40,771 nt of DNA from Bacteroidaceae bacterium (GTDB taxonomy: Bacteria; Bacteroidota; Bacteroidia; Bacteroidales; Bacteroidaceae), in NCBI GenBank assembly GCA_017451695.1, contig JAFTNW010000002.1, forward strand, positions 1 to 40,771, written 5' to 3'. Below are positions 1 to 8,274 of this stretch, piece by piece (positions within the stretch are counted from its first letter, which is position 1; each line of letters opens with the position of its first letter). The notes below the pieces were generated by a model. It made no database searches, was not told the DNA's origin, and worked only from the letters and a program-made list of their open reading frames with translations. The position numbers and the translations under genes were made by a program.

Positions 1-3
1 CAA

Positions 4-55
4 ATAATAGCTGACCGAAGAATGTCGCTTGCGACTTGTGAGCAAAAGCTATTAT
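4..55. repeat. nested imperfect palindrome at window edge
   Basis: A 9-bp perfect inverted repeat (4-12 with 47-55) encloses a second 5-bp hairpin (24-28 with 31-35, TT loop). No U-run follows, so a terminator is not obvious. It may be the end of a structured intergenic element that continues left of the window. No function can be assigned. Confidence 0.4.
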
Positions 56-203
56 GACTGATTTTGCTTCTGTGCCGGGCCTTTTTGCTCCTTTTTGTGC
101 GACAAAAAGGAGGTAAAAAAAATAAGATTAAACAAAGAACAGCTCATGGGCCACCGAGGATTTCAAAGAAAGAATATTCAAGTGGCAACAACGCATGGAA
201 TAA

Positions 204-234
204 CAGATGCCTCACATGCGCTCGGCATAACAAA
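204..234 (+). repeat. REP-like degenerate intergenic repeat, copy 1
   Basis: This 31-bp stretch aligns without gaps to 371-401, with 22 of 31 bases identical. Both run from CAGAT through CCTC to GGCAT and ACA. This matches the general look of the short 'GTCAT...AGATTCCTC' palindromic elements common between genes in Bacteroidetes. It sits in the gene-free first 507 bases. Confidence 0.45.
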
Positions 235-283
235 TATACGATTATCTGTTATCCACAAAGCACAGACCCCCTCCCCTGCGGTA

Positions 284-304
284 CTCCCCCTGACTCAGGG
301 GGAG
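284..304. repeat. 10-bp perfect palindrome, C/G-rich
   Basis: The arms 284-293 and 295-304 are perfect inverted repeats around a single central base, followed by a short T run (305-310). It could act as a weak rightward terminator. It may equally be a fragment of an intergenic palindromic repeat. Confidence 0.4.
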
Positions 305-319
305 AGTTTTTAGTTTGCA

Positions 320-360
320 TCTGTTATCTGTACTCTGTTATCTGTTATCTTTTATCTTTG
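320..360. repeat. short degenerate tandem repeat, TCTGTTATC-like unit
   Basis: The unit TCTGTTATC or a near variant recurs about four times head to tail (ATCTGTTATCTGTACTCTG and on), with another copy near 243-252. The units are too short and irregular for a CRISPR array. Simple-sequence expansion in non-coding DNA is the plainest reading. Confidence 0.45.
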
Positions 361-370
361 CTCTATTTAA

Positions 371-401
371 CAGATTCCTCCCTTCGGTTTGGCATGACAC
401 A
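371..401 (+). repeat. REP-like degenerate intergenic repeat, copy 2
   Basis: Second copy of the 31-bp motif at 204-234 (22 of 31 identical). Between 1 and 507 I see only these repeats, the palindromes and the terminator that begins at 508. The open frames there have no recognisable protein features. Confidence 0.45.
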
Positions 402-507
402 AAAGTACCACGGTGCGCAGTTCTTACAAGCAAAAGTAACTCTAAAACCACCGGCTACGTAAGAGAGACTGTAAAAGAATATCCACTATTACTTTTGCAG
501 GTGAATT

Positions 508-550
508 AAAACAAACAGCCCGAGAGCATCGCTCTCGGGCTGTTTGTTTT
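508..550 (-). terminator. strong intrinsic terminator after the PpiD-like gene
   Basis: A 20-bp perfect inverted repeat (508-527 with 531-550) has a 3-base loop. The GC-rich inner stem is flanked by A-rich and T-rich outer arms, so it can stop transcription in both directions. It lies 18 bp beyond the stop codon of the minus-strand PpiD-like gene. Confidence 0.85.
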
Positions 551-567
551 GGGGAGTAGTTACCTGA

Positions 568-2694
568 TTAGAAGAAACGATATCTGTTATCCTCTACATC
601 GGCATTCTGAATGAGCTCTGTAAGCAAGCGATAGCTTTCGCGTGCGCCCATAGCCTTAATGGCCTCTTCCTCGCTCTTAGCATTGTATTCGCCACCCTTG
701 GGATTCTTTGCCACAAGCTTAATTACATATACACCGCCTTTACCCTTGATGGGTGCGCTCTCCTCACCTTCATTGAGCTTGCTTGCTACTGCGCAGATTG
801 CAGGCTCGTTAGATGCTGTTGCGCTGATGTATGCAGGAGCACTGAAGGTAATACGTCTTGTTTCGCAAGTCTTTATGTTCTCCATGCCTTTTATCTGCTC
901 CATTTTCTTGCCGTTGATTTCAGCCATAATCTTCTCGGCCTTCTTGTCGTTGACAATCTCGTTGTTGAGCATGGGGCGGAGGTTGTTGATAGGTGCAAAC
1001 CCTTTCTCATTTATCTCTGTAAGCGCTGCAACCATCAGGTAGTCGTTATCGCCACACTCATAGAGGGGAGATACCTCGCCTTCGTTAGCCTCGAAAATCC
1101 ATCTGAGGGCCTCTTTTGTACCCGAAATGTTTGCTATTTTGTGTGTGCCGGTGTGTACGTTGTTCTGTACCATTACGCGGAAACCAAACTCTTCGGCGTT
1201 TTTCTCCAATTCGGCAACCTCCTTGCAGCTTGCAACAAATTGGCTGAATTTGTTGTATGCCTCGTTGTATGTATCGTTGCTGAACTCGTTTTGGCGCTTG
1301 ATAACCACTGCGTTGTATTTCTCAACAGGGTTCTTTGTGTCGGTAATGCGATAGATGATTTTGCTTGCAGGGTTCTCGGTGTCGAGAATCTGGAAATCGC
1401 ATTTTTTACCATTTACAAGTGCATTGAGCATGCTGTTTGAGTTGTTCATGGGCATGCCTTCGTACATTGCCGATGTGAACCAGATGTTGTCGTTGTTCTC
1501 TTGGTTGTATTTCTTTGATACCTCTTTGAAATCGGCACCGCCTTTGAGTGCTGCCAAAAGGCTGTCGGCAAGTGCGGCGGTCTTCTCGGCATTTTCTGCA
1601 TTTACCATCAATGCGCTGTACTGAACAGAGTCGGGCATGGTGCTCTTTGAGAGGAGCTTGAATACGGTGTATGAGTCATCGTACTGATTGTAGAAGGGGC
1701 CTACAACGGTGTTGATGGCTGTCGAGTCGATGCGTGTCTGTACCTCCTCGGGGTATGCGCTCTTCTGCCAAGGCATTTCTGAATATGCTACCTCACTGCC
1801 TGCAAGGCGTGCAATCGATGCGTAATCGGCATTGTCGTTACCGAGAGAATCGGCATACTCGCCAAGTTCTGCTTGCAACTCGTTGCGGTCGGCAGCGCTG
1901 GGAGTAACGCGATAGCTCACATATTTGATGTTGCGGCTCTCGTATGCCTGCTTGTAGTTCTCTTTCTTTTGGTTGTAGAGCTCCTCAATCTCGCTGTCTG
2001 TTGCCGAGCATGCATCGTCTTTAACAGCAGAGTAGGGGTATGCAACCACCTCAATGTCGTATGTGTTGCTGTTTGCCTCGTAGTTGCTCTGTGCAACGAT
2101 GGGGTTGCCGATGTATGAGTTCTCAACCAAAGCCTGGTATTTCTCGGTAAGAGTGTTGAGCATTATGGTCTTCTCAATAAACTTCCAATAGTCGTAAACA
2201 GGCTTGTACTGCTCTGTGAACTCGGGGTTCTCCTTGTTGCTGTCGTATTGGTTAAGGAAGTTGTAGAGAATATCTTTGTCGAATGCGCCCTTGTCGTTGC
2301 GGAAGGGTGTCTGTGCAAGGAGGGGCGATGCACCGGCGTCGATGATGGCCTGCAACTCGGCTGTTGTAACGGTGAGGCCTATCTTCTCTGCCTCGGCCTG
2401 CAATACCTGGTTGCTGATGTATGAGCTCCAAACCTCGTCTTTCACTTGGTTCATCTCATCCTCGGTAAGGGCGTTGGTGCCTCTTGCAAACTTAACAGCG
2501 TTTACATACTCCTCGTACATCTTCTGGAACTCAACAGCAGAGAGCTCTTCGCCATTAATGCTACCTACGTTCTGATCTACGGTGTGTGATTGGAATAATC
2601 TCCATGCATCGCCTGCGATGAATGCAAACAATGCCAAGCCCACAAAGATAACCAAGAGTGGGCCCATGTTGCGCAATTTTTGTAGTGTTGCCAT
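568..2694 (-). CDS. ppiD: PpiD/SurA-like periplasmic peptidyl-prolyl isomerase or chaperone
   Basis: The 708-residue protein has a short cytoplasmic N-terminus, one membrane anchor (about residues 13-31, rich in L, F, I and A) and a long periplasmic part, the PpiD layout. Residues about 36-190 look like the SurA N-terminal chaperone domain (NGEELSAVEFQKMYEEYV). Two divergent rotamase-like regions follow, about 345-460 and the C-terminal 150 residues. Family knowledge: PpiD helps outer-membrane and secreted proteins fold as they leave the Sec translocon. The parvulin regions are too divergent for me to assert isomerase activity, and a chaperone-only role is possible. It stands alone, with a TAnnTTTG promoter upstream and a strong terminator downstream. 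The ATG at 2694 directly precedes the anchor, so this start is well placed. Confidence 0.85.
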   Translation of the reverse strand: MATLQKLRNMGPLLVIFVGLALFAFIAGDAWRLFQSHTVDQNVGSINGEELSAVEFQKMYEEYVNAVKFARGTNALTEDEMNQVKDEVWSSYISNQVLQAEAEKIGLTVTTAELQAIIDAGASPLLAQTPFRNDKGAFDKDILYNFLNQYDSNKENPEFTEQYKPVYDYWKFIEKTIMLNTLTEKYQALVENSYIGNPIVAQSNYEANSNTYDIEVVAYPYSAVKDDACSATDSEIEELYNQKKENYKQAYESRNIKYVSYRVTPSAADRNELQAELGEYADSLGNDNADYASIARLAGSEVAYSEMPWQKSAYPEEVQTRIDSTAINTVVGPFYNQYDDSYTVFKLLSKSTMPDSVQYSALMVNAENAEKTAALADSLLAALKGGADFKEVSKKYNQENNDNIWFTSAMYEGMPMNNSNSMLNALVNGKKCDFQILDTENPASKIIYRITDTKNPVEKYNAVVIKRQNEFSNDTYNEAYNKFSQFVASCKEVAELEKNAEEFGFRVMVQNNVHTGTHKIANISGTKEALRWIFEANEGEVSPLYECGDNDYLMVAALTEINEKGFAPINNLRPMLNNEIVNDKKAEKIMAEINGKKMEQIKGMENIKTCETRRITFSAPAYISATASNEPAICAVASKLNEGEESAPIKGKGGVYVIKLVAKNPKGGEYNAKSEEEAIKAMGARESYRLLTELIQNADVEDNRYRFF

Positions 2695-2824
2695 AATTTT
2701 CTTTATATAATTTTAATTTATACTTAATAAAGTCGGTCTTATATCTGCAATTTTTGTTTGCGCCGATGGGTGAAATCTGTTTTCACACGCCATGAGCGCA
2801 TTCAATCTTTGCAATCACAGAATG

Positions 2825-2832
2825 CAAAGATA
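2825..2832 (-). promoter_or_regulatory. Bacteroidetes -7 box for the PpiD-like gene
   Basis: On the minus strand this reads TATCTTTG, an exact match to the Bacteroidetes consensus TAnnTTTG. It lies about 130 bp upstream of the ATG. No clear -33 TTTG at the usual 19-21 bp spacing is seen, so the start point is tentative. The rest of 2695-2900 is AT-rich and non-coding. Confidence 0.55.
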
Positions 2833-2900
2833 CAAAATAGCTTTTAATTATTAATAATAATAGCGCAAAAAGTTGGGTGCTGAAACTATTGTAAATGCAG

Positions 2901-4163
2901 TTATTCTGTAATTTTTAACTTTACAAGTTCGATTTTTGTGCTATGTTTCTTAATAATCTGTATCTGATATTTTCCAATCTTGATAACCTCGTTTACTGCG
3001 GGGAACCGCTGGTGGTTGGCAAGTATAAATCCGCCTAATGTCTGATAATCCTCCGATTCGGGAATATCGAGGTCGAACATTTCGTTCACACGCTCAATCT
3101 CCAAACGGCACGACAGCAGGTATTCTCCTGTGCTCAAAGCCTTTGCCACATGGTTGGTGTTGTCGTGTTCGTCTTCAATCTCGCCAAAAATCTCCTCAAC
3201 AAGGTCCTCGAGCGAAATGATGCCCGATGTGCCACCGAATTCATCAACCACCACGGCCAACGATTTCTTCTGCTGCATGAGTGTGCGCATGAGCTTGTGT
3301 GCCGAAAGTGTTTCGGGCACGATGGGCATGCGGCATATACGCTGCTGCCACTTGTTGGCATTGCGGAACAGTTCCGATGAGTGTATGTACCCAATGATGT
3401 TGTCGATGTTCTCCTTGAATATTACTATCTTGGAGTGCCCCGATTCTATGAACATTGTTTTCAGTTCCTCTAATGGGGTGTTTATCTCCACAGCCTCTAT
3501 CTCGGTACGTGGAACATAGCAGTCGCGCACTTTGATGTTTGAAAAATCAAGCACATTCTGGAATATTCTAACATCGTTGTCTATCTCCTCTTCCTCTTTT
3601 GCATTCTCTATTGAGTCTTGTATAAGGTTGTTCAGTTCCAATTTGGAGAAGGTTGTGTCGCGTGTCTCCTTTTCAATCTTTATGTTGAACAAGCGCAGTA
3701 CAATAAATGAGAGCCATGTGGTGAAGCGCGATAGGGGATATAGCACAATGTATAGTAAATACATTGGTAGTGCAAACCTTTTCAATGCTCCGTTGGGATT
3801 TGCTCTGAAAAGGGCTTTGGGTACAAATTCGCCGGTGAAGATAATAACAATGGTGGAGATAAATGTCTCCAGCAATAGTTTTATGGATGTGTGTGCATTG
3901 AGCTCGCCCAAAAATAGGGTGTTAAGTATATCCGCCATCAGAATACCATAGATGACAAGCACTATGTTGTTACCGACGAGCAGCGTGGAGATGAAATTGT
4001 TGCTGTTGGAGTAGAAACGGTTTATTACATACGATGTGGCGTTCCTTTCGTTGAGGTCGATACCCATGAGCAACTTGTTCGATGCAACGAAGGCAATCTC
4101 CATTCCCGAAAAAAGTGCCGACAGCAGTATGACTATGATTAATGATATAAATGTAATTGTCAT
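2901..4163 (-). CDS. CNNM/CorC-HlyC family membrane protein with CBS pair (GldE-like)
   Basis: The 420-residue protein starts with a DUF21/CNNM transmembrane domain (about residues 1-165). It shows the family signatures SALFSGMEIAF near the first helix and GEFVPKALFR before the last helices. Two CBS repeats follow, at about 205-265 and 275-330; the second ends in VVDEFGGTSGIISLEDLVEE, typical of CorC/HlyC. A C-terminal CorC_HlyC domain spans about 345-415. The family is linked to magnesium or cobalt efflux. In Bacteroidetes the closest named relative is GldE, a gliding and type IX secretion accessory protein, but gliding cannot be inferred here. It starts 6 bp after the lptC stop and is the last gene of the operon. 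Confidence 0.85.
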   Translation of the reverse strand: MTITFISLIIVILLSALFSGMEIAFVASNKLLMGIDLNERNATSYVINRFYSNSNNFISTLLVGNNIVLVIYGILMADILNTLFLGELNAHTSIKLLLETFISTIVIIFTGEFVPKALFRANPNGALKRFALPMYLLYIVLYPLSRFTTWLSFIVLRLFNIKIEKETRDTTFSKLELNNLIQDSIENAKEEEEIDNDVRIFQNVLDFSNIKVRDCYVPRTEIEAVEINTPLEELKTMFIESGHSKIVIFKENIDNIIGYIHSSELFRNANKWQQRICRMPIVPETLSAHKLMRTLMQQKKSLAVVVDEFGGTSGIISLEDLVEEIFGEIEDEHDNTNHVAKALSTGEYLLSCRLEIERVNEMFDLDIPESEDYQTLGGFILANHQRFPAVNEVIKIGKYQIQIIKKHSTKIELVKLKITE

Positions 4164-4169
4164 ATGGCG

Positions 4170-4754
4170 TTAATCCCCGATGGGGTATATTCCTTTTGTG
4201 TTTTTTATGAGCCAGGTGTCGAGATTCTGGTCGGCCGAGAATCCGTATCCCTCGGTTATCTGGTCTTCTTGTTCAATTTTTATATATGCATCGGAGTATA
4301 TGCGCTTCTCCTCCTGGCTCCAATAGAGCAGGTCGGTGAAGAATTTCTCCTGTTTTATGTTTCTTATATCGACATTACCGATAAGTTTCCAAAGTTTGGC
4401 ATCGGTGTAGAAGTATGCTGTGTCGCATTTTATTACAGCTTCCACATTCATATCCTTGTCATATTTTTCAAGCATGGCACCTTTCTCAAATGCCCAATGG
4501 GGCGGGTTGCGTTTGTCGTAAACCAGCCACTCCTCGGCATCTATCTTGTAGCTGATTCTTCCCGAATCGCTTATAAGGGTACTCACTCCGTATGTGCTCA
4601 TCATGGGAATGGAGTCGGGCTCCTCAAACACGATAGCGCTCTTTTTCTTGTCGCTTTGGCAAGAAATTTGAAAAAATAGCACAACAATCGCAAAAATTGC
4701 GATTGTTGTACCTATTATATTATTATACACTTTACTGAATTGTTGTTTTTTCAT
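4170..4754 (-). CDS. lptC: LptC-like lipopolysaccharide export protein
   Basis: The 194-residue protein has one N-terminal membrane segment (about residues 12-30), then a periplasmic beta-rich domain with the LptC pattern of repeated short strands (YKIDAEEWLVYDKRN, AVIKCDTAYFYTDAKLWKL, VDIRNIKQEKFFTDLLYW). LptC bridges the inner-membrane LptBFG transporter to periplasmic LptA and passes LPS along. A Cys at about residue 32 follows the hydrophobic stretch, so it could be lipidated, though the lipobox is poor (QISC). The start overlaps the end of the upstream TPR gene by 23 bp, which suggests coupled translation. Confidence 0.85.
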   Translation of the reverse strand: MKKQQFSKVYNNIIGTTIAIFAIVVLFFQISCQSDKKKSAIVFEEPDSIPMMSTYGVSTLISDSGRISYKIDAEEWLVYDKRNPPHWAFEKGAMLEKYDKDMNVEAVIKCDTAYFYTDAKLWKLIGNVDIRNIKQEKFFTDLLYWSQEEKRIYSDAYIKIEQEDQITEGYGFSADQNLDTWLIKNTKGIYPIGD

Positions 4755-6171
4755 TTATCCAGCCGCCAATGGTTATTGTAGAACCGCTCTTGTAACCCTT
4801 CATGAAGAGGTCGCTTATCTCGGGCAGATACGATTTGTATGTTCCAATGAATTTATCGGCCTCTTTTTTTACCGAGGGGTCAACTGCCTTTGCGCGGTAA
4901 AGTTTGTCGAGTGCTGCATAGTATGTGCAACGGTTCAATGTTCCGTCGTCGCTCCAGTTGGGCTGTGCTGCATAGCATTGTGCAATGAGGATATAGGGCT
5001 GGCCGAACTTTGAGTTGAGCGCGATGGCCTTCTGTGCATACTCGCGTGCCTTGCCGAATTTCTTCAAGCTGTAATATACAGCACCAACCTTGTAGCACAT
5101 ATCGGCTTTGTTGGTAACCGATGTCTCAAGCTCGATGGCTTGGTCAAAGAGCTCCATGGCTTTATCTATATCGCCCTTCTTGAAGTAGCGGTAGCCGCAA
5201 CCCATGGCTGCTTTTGAGGTGGGCTCAATGGCAAGTGCATACTCCGAAGCTGTGAGGTAAGTGTCCTCGTTGGTACATTTAAGCATGCCCATCACCGAGA
5301 TTACTTTGTTCAGATACTCGATGTTGTCTTTGTTCTCCTCAACCTTGGCCGAGTATATCTCGTTAAGGTCTTCGCATTTGGCAGCGCCGCTGTTAATGAA
5401 GTATGCATCGATGTTGTTGCGTGCAATACGTGAGTAGTCTATGTATGTGCTGTATCCGGCAGCGCGTGTGCTGTCTTTGGGGTCGCCATACTCGTTGAAT
5501 TTATTGGTGTAATGCTCTATTCTCTCGTAATATTTATCGAGCACCTCTACAATGTAAACCGATGCGTTCAAGTAGTCCTCGATAATCTGCTCGCCATGGG
5601 TTTCCTTGCTTCTCTTGTATTTAAGGGCCGATTGTTTCATGAACTGCTCGGTTACCTTAAAGTCTGATTTGCCTTTCTCTATCTCTACCGACTGTGCAAG
5701 CATGTCGTATGCCTGGTCAAGGTCGGCGTTGGGAACAATCTGTATGTAATCGAGTGCCTTCTTGCCAAGAATCTCACCCTTTGACAGGGGAGTCTTTGTG
5801 ATTTCCTGCAAGTAGTCGAGGTACTTGATTTCCTGGTCGTATGTTGCCATAAGCTCCTCGATGTATGCGGCTTTCTTTGCAGCGTCGGGCTCTTTTGCAA
5901 TAAGGGCTTTCAACAATTTTACACCATTTGTGTAGGTATCTACACGTGCAACGGGGAAATTTGTGAAAATGTCCTTCCACAGAGGGTAGGCCTGCACGCA
6001 GTCGTCGTATCTGGGCTTGCTGCCTTTAACGGCTTGGTTCACAAGAAAAATATTCTCGGTACATTTCAAGCTGTCCTCTCCCACACCGAATCGTGTGTTG
6101 TTTGTGATTCCGTTCTGTGCATATAGGCACGAAACGGCAAGTGTCATAAGTACTAAAATGCTTTTTCTCAT
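4732..6171 (-). CDS. secreted TPR-repeat protein
   Basis: The 479-residue protein has a signal peptide (MRKSILVLMTLAVSCLYAQ) and is otherwise helical. TPR-like pairs are clearest at about residues 300-400 (GYRYFKKGDIDKAMELFDQAIELE, VGAVYYSLKKFGKAREYAQKAIALN, each a textbook A/B helix pair). It probably acts as a periplasmic or outer-membrane-associated scaffold; no partner can be named. It lies between the FadL-like gene (18 bp gap) and lptC (23 bp overlap), so an envelope-assembly role is likely from context alone. Confidence 0.8.
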   Translation of the reverse strand: MRKSILVLMTLAVSCLYAQNGITNNTRFGVGEDSLKCTENIFLVNQAVKGSKPRYDDCVQAYPLWKDIFTNFPVARVDTYTNGVKLLKALIAKEPDAAKKAAYIEELMATYDQEIKYLDYLQEITKTPLSKGEILGKKALDYIQIVPNADLDQAYDMLAQSVEIEKGKSDFKVTEQFMKQSALKYKRSKETHGEQIIEDYLNASVYIVEVLDKYYERIEHYTNKFNEYGDPKDSTRAAGYSTYIDYSRIARNNIDAYFINSGAAKCEDLNEIYSAKVEENKDNIEYLNKVISVMGMLKCTNEDTYLTASEYALAIEPTSKAAMGCGYRYFKKGDIDKAMELFDQAIELETSVTNKADMCYKVGAVYYSLKKFGKAREYAQKAIALNSKFGQPYILIAQCYAAQPNWSDDGTLNRCTYYAALDKLYRAKAVDPSVKKEADKFIGTYKSYLPEISDLFMKGYKSGSTITIGGWINEKTTIQ

Positions 6172-6189
6172 ATCGCTTAATTTATTTTG

Positions 6190-7431
6190 TTATCTTACTC
6201 TTATCTTCATGAACCAACTTTCGTTGAATGTGATGCCGAGGTTCAGGCGCATGTATGTTTCAGCTATCAGTCCCGGTCCTTTGGGTTCCATGCGTATAAC
6301 TTGCCCCGAAACATGCAATATCGAACGATTGTTTATTCTGTTTATGATGGGCATGGAGAATCCGGCACTTATGCCATACTCCTCGCAACCCTTCTGTCCT
6401 TGTACCTCGGTGTAGGGTTGTGCGTAGTATGCTCCCATGCGATAGCTCATCTTCTTCAAAAGGTTGCGCGACAGCAGATTGTTGGGTGAGTACTCTGCGC
6501 CCACCGATATCTTGCTGCGGCTTGTGCCCTTGTCGTACCCGAAGAAATCGGCGGCACTCCAATTCTGGAATGTGTAGTCAAGGCCCACCTTCCAATTGTC
6601 GTTGTAGTTGTATATGGCACCGATACCCAATGTGTGGGGCAGCTTGAATGCTCCATCTATTTTTGTGGTGTCGCTTGCTGTTATGGTCTCAATCATCATG
6701 GCATCGGCATTCAAATCGTGCCCTATTGAGTATGTGGCACCGAATGTGATGTTGTGCTTGCCGGCCAGCTGTGTGCTGTATTGCGCGCCGAAGTCTATTT
6801 TATAGCTTTTTACATTCACTAAATATTGGCGTTGCATGTCGGTGTTGTTGCCTTCTGTGAAATCGTTGTAAATGCTATGTGTGATATCGCCATATATGTA
6901 CGATGCCATCAAACCAACCGAAAGATTCTTTACCGGCGACCATCCGATACCTATAAAGGGCTGGTATATACCACCTGTACCATTGTAGTTGCTTGTTCTC
7001 TCTTTGCCACCTTCGCTTGTGGTTGTTGCAAAGGAGTATCCCACGTTGGAGTAGGGGAGGAATCCGAGGCTGATACCCACATTCTTGCCTGCGCGGAACT
7101 GCATTGCCAAATAGTCGAAACTGCCGTTCTTGGCATTCTTCTGCACGTTGCCCTCCTTGAAATTCACATTCTGTAACGAGAAACCCGCTTCAAAGAGCAT
7201 TGTCAGCGTATCGGTTGCGGCAAAAGAGGCGGGGTTCAGCAGGTTTATGTAGTTGCCGCTGCGCAGAGCATATCCCAAACCACCCATTTGGCGGTTTACG
7301 CCCAAATTCTGGTCCGATAGTACTCCCATACCATATCGTGAATATGGCGAGTTGATACCATTGTCGGCTACGGCGGCCACAGTGGCTGCGATTATGAAAA
7401 TGAATGTTAATAATCTTCTATTTAATGTCAT
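6190..7431 (-). CDS. FadL-like outer-membrane beta-barrel protein
   Basis: The 413-residue protein has a signal peptide (cleaved near AAVA/DNG) and then NSPYSRYGMGVLSDQN, a pattern common to Bacteroidetes barrel proteins of the FadL/PorV-like superfamily. The remainder alternates amphipathic strands and turns and ends in aromatic/charged strands (NESWFMKIRVR), as expected for a barrel of about 14 strands. Substrate is unknown. It overlaps the coaX stop by an ATGA junction (ATG at 7431-7429, TGA at 7430-7428), so the two are translationally coupled. Confidence 0.8.
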   Translation of the reverse strand: MTLNRRLLTFIFIIAATVAAVADNGINSPYSRYGMGVLSDQNLGVNRQMGGLGYALRSGNYINLLNPASFAATDTLTMLFEAGFSLQNVNFKEGNVQKNAKNGSFDYLAMQFRAGKNVGISLGFLPYSNVGYSFATTTSEGGKERTSNYNGTGGIYQPFIGIGWSPVKNLSVGLMASYIYGDITHSIYNDFTEGNNTDMQRQYLVNVKSYKIDFGAQYSTQLAGKHNITFGATYSIGHDLNADAMMIETITASDTTKIDGAFKLPHTLGIGAIYNYNDNWKVGLDYTFQNWSAADFFGYDKGTSRSKISVGAEYSPNNLLSRNLLKKMSYRMGAYYAQPYTEVQGQKGCEEYGISAGFSMPIINRINNRSILHVSGQVIRMEPKGPGLIAETYMRLNLGITFNESWFMKIRVR

Positions 7432-8147
7432 AATAAAGATAAAATCTTGTTCAATCCTTTTGCAACGAGGAATTTATCGGCAAAGATGCGATTTTTTATG
7501 TTATTAATCAATGTTTTTTCGTCTCCGCCCGTTAAAAAAACAAAAACATCGCCATAATTCTCTCTAAATTCGTTAATATAGCCATCTATTTCGTGGCAAA
7601 TGCCTCTTATCACTCCGCTGCGTATGGCCGTTTCGGTATCGTAGCCCGGCATGGGGATGTCGCCATCTTTTTCCACATAAGGCAGGCGTGCCGTGTATTC
7701 GTGCAATGCTTTAAGGCGCATCTTCACTCCGGGAGCAATGTTACCGCCACAAAAGTTGCCCTCTTTATCTACAAAATCGATGGTTATGGCACTGCCGGCA
7801 TCTATAACCAACAGATTGCGTGCCGGCACCTTGCTTGCGGCACCCACAGCGGCAGCCAAGCGGTCGCATCCGAGAGTGTGCGGTGTGCGGTACTTTATGC
7901 CGATGGGCATGGGTGTTTGGTTGCTGAACCATACAACGGGGCAGCCAATGCTCTCAATTTCGGCCTTATCTTCGCTTGATAGGTTGGTAACCGTGGAGAC
8001 AATGGCGCGTTCTATGCCATATTGCCTGCTCCACTCCTGTAAAATGTCGTGGTAGTTCCTTTCGCGGCGTGTGTGCAGAATAATCTGCTCTCCGTTGAAA
8101 AGGAAGAATTTGGCACTGTTGTTGCCTATGTCAATTATAAGGTTCAA
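7428..8147 (-). CDS. coaX: type III pantothenate kinase
   Basis: The 239-residue protein phosphorylates pantothenate, the first step of coenzyme A synthesis. CoaX signatures are present: the N-terminal phosphate-binding LIIDIGNNSAKF, then TLGCDRLAAAVGA, then LLVIDAGSAITIDFVD (DAGTAITID in most relatives) and GGNIAPGV. Length is normal for the family. It is the first gene of the operon leading to lptC and the CNNM protein, with a TAnnTTTG box about 55 bp upstream. The enzyme has no evident tie to envelope export; the linkage is probably just conserved gene order. Confidence 0.93.
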   Translation of the reverse strand: MNLIIDIGNNSAKFFLFNGEQIILHTRRERNYHDILQEWSRQYGIERAIVSTVTNLSSEDKAEIESIGCPVVWFSNQTPMPIGIKYRTPHTLGCDRLAAAVGAASKVPARNLLVIDAGSAITIDFVDKEGNFCGGNIAPGVKMRLKALHEYTARLPYVEKDGDIPMPGYDTETAIRSGVIRGICHEIDGYINEFRENYGDVFVFLTGGDEKTLINNIKNRIFADKFLVAKGLNKILSLL

Positions 8148-8177
8148 TGGTGTTTCTGTTGGTGTTTGTTACTGTAA

Positions 8178-8195
8178 TTACAAATTAGTTTGTAA
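8178..8195. promoter_or_regulatory. 7-bp inverted repeat in the coaX leader
   Basis: TTACAAA and TTTGTAA face each other with a 4-base spacer, between the coaX -7 box and its start codon. It could be a weak operator or leader hairpin. The stem is short and AT-rich, so this is only a candidate. Confidence 0.3.
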
Positions 8196-8203
8196 CTAAA
8201 GTG

Positions 8204-8211
8204 CAAAGATA
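8204..8211 (-). promoter_or_regulatory. Bacteroidetes -7 box for the coaX operon
   Basis: Minus-strand TATCTTTG matches TAnnTTTG exactly and lies 57 bp upstream of the coaX ATG. No convincing -33 element at the usual spacing. Confidence 0.6.
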
Positions 8212-8274
8212 CGGCAAATTATCCGAATAACGGTAATCTAAGCCGATTTTTCAACACCATGCTTGTGGTTGCAC

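Noticed and set aside
320..360. Possible CRISPR array from TCTGTTATC repeats
   Set aside because: Units are about 9 bp, irregular and without spacers; no cas genes are in the window.
64..462. 132-codon open frame in the first 500 bases
   Set aside because: It crosses simple repeats and palindromes, has no domain or signal peptide, and shares its stretch with two other open frames.
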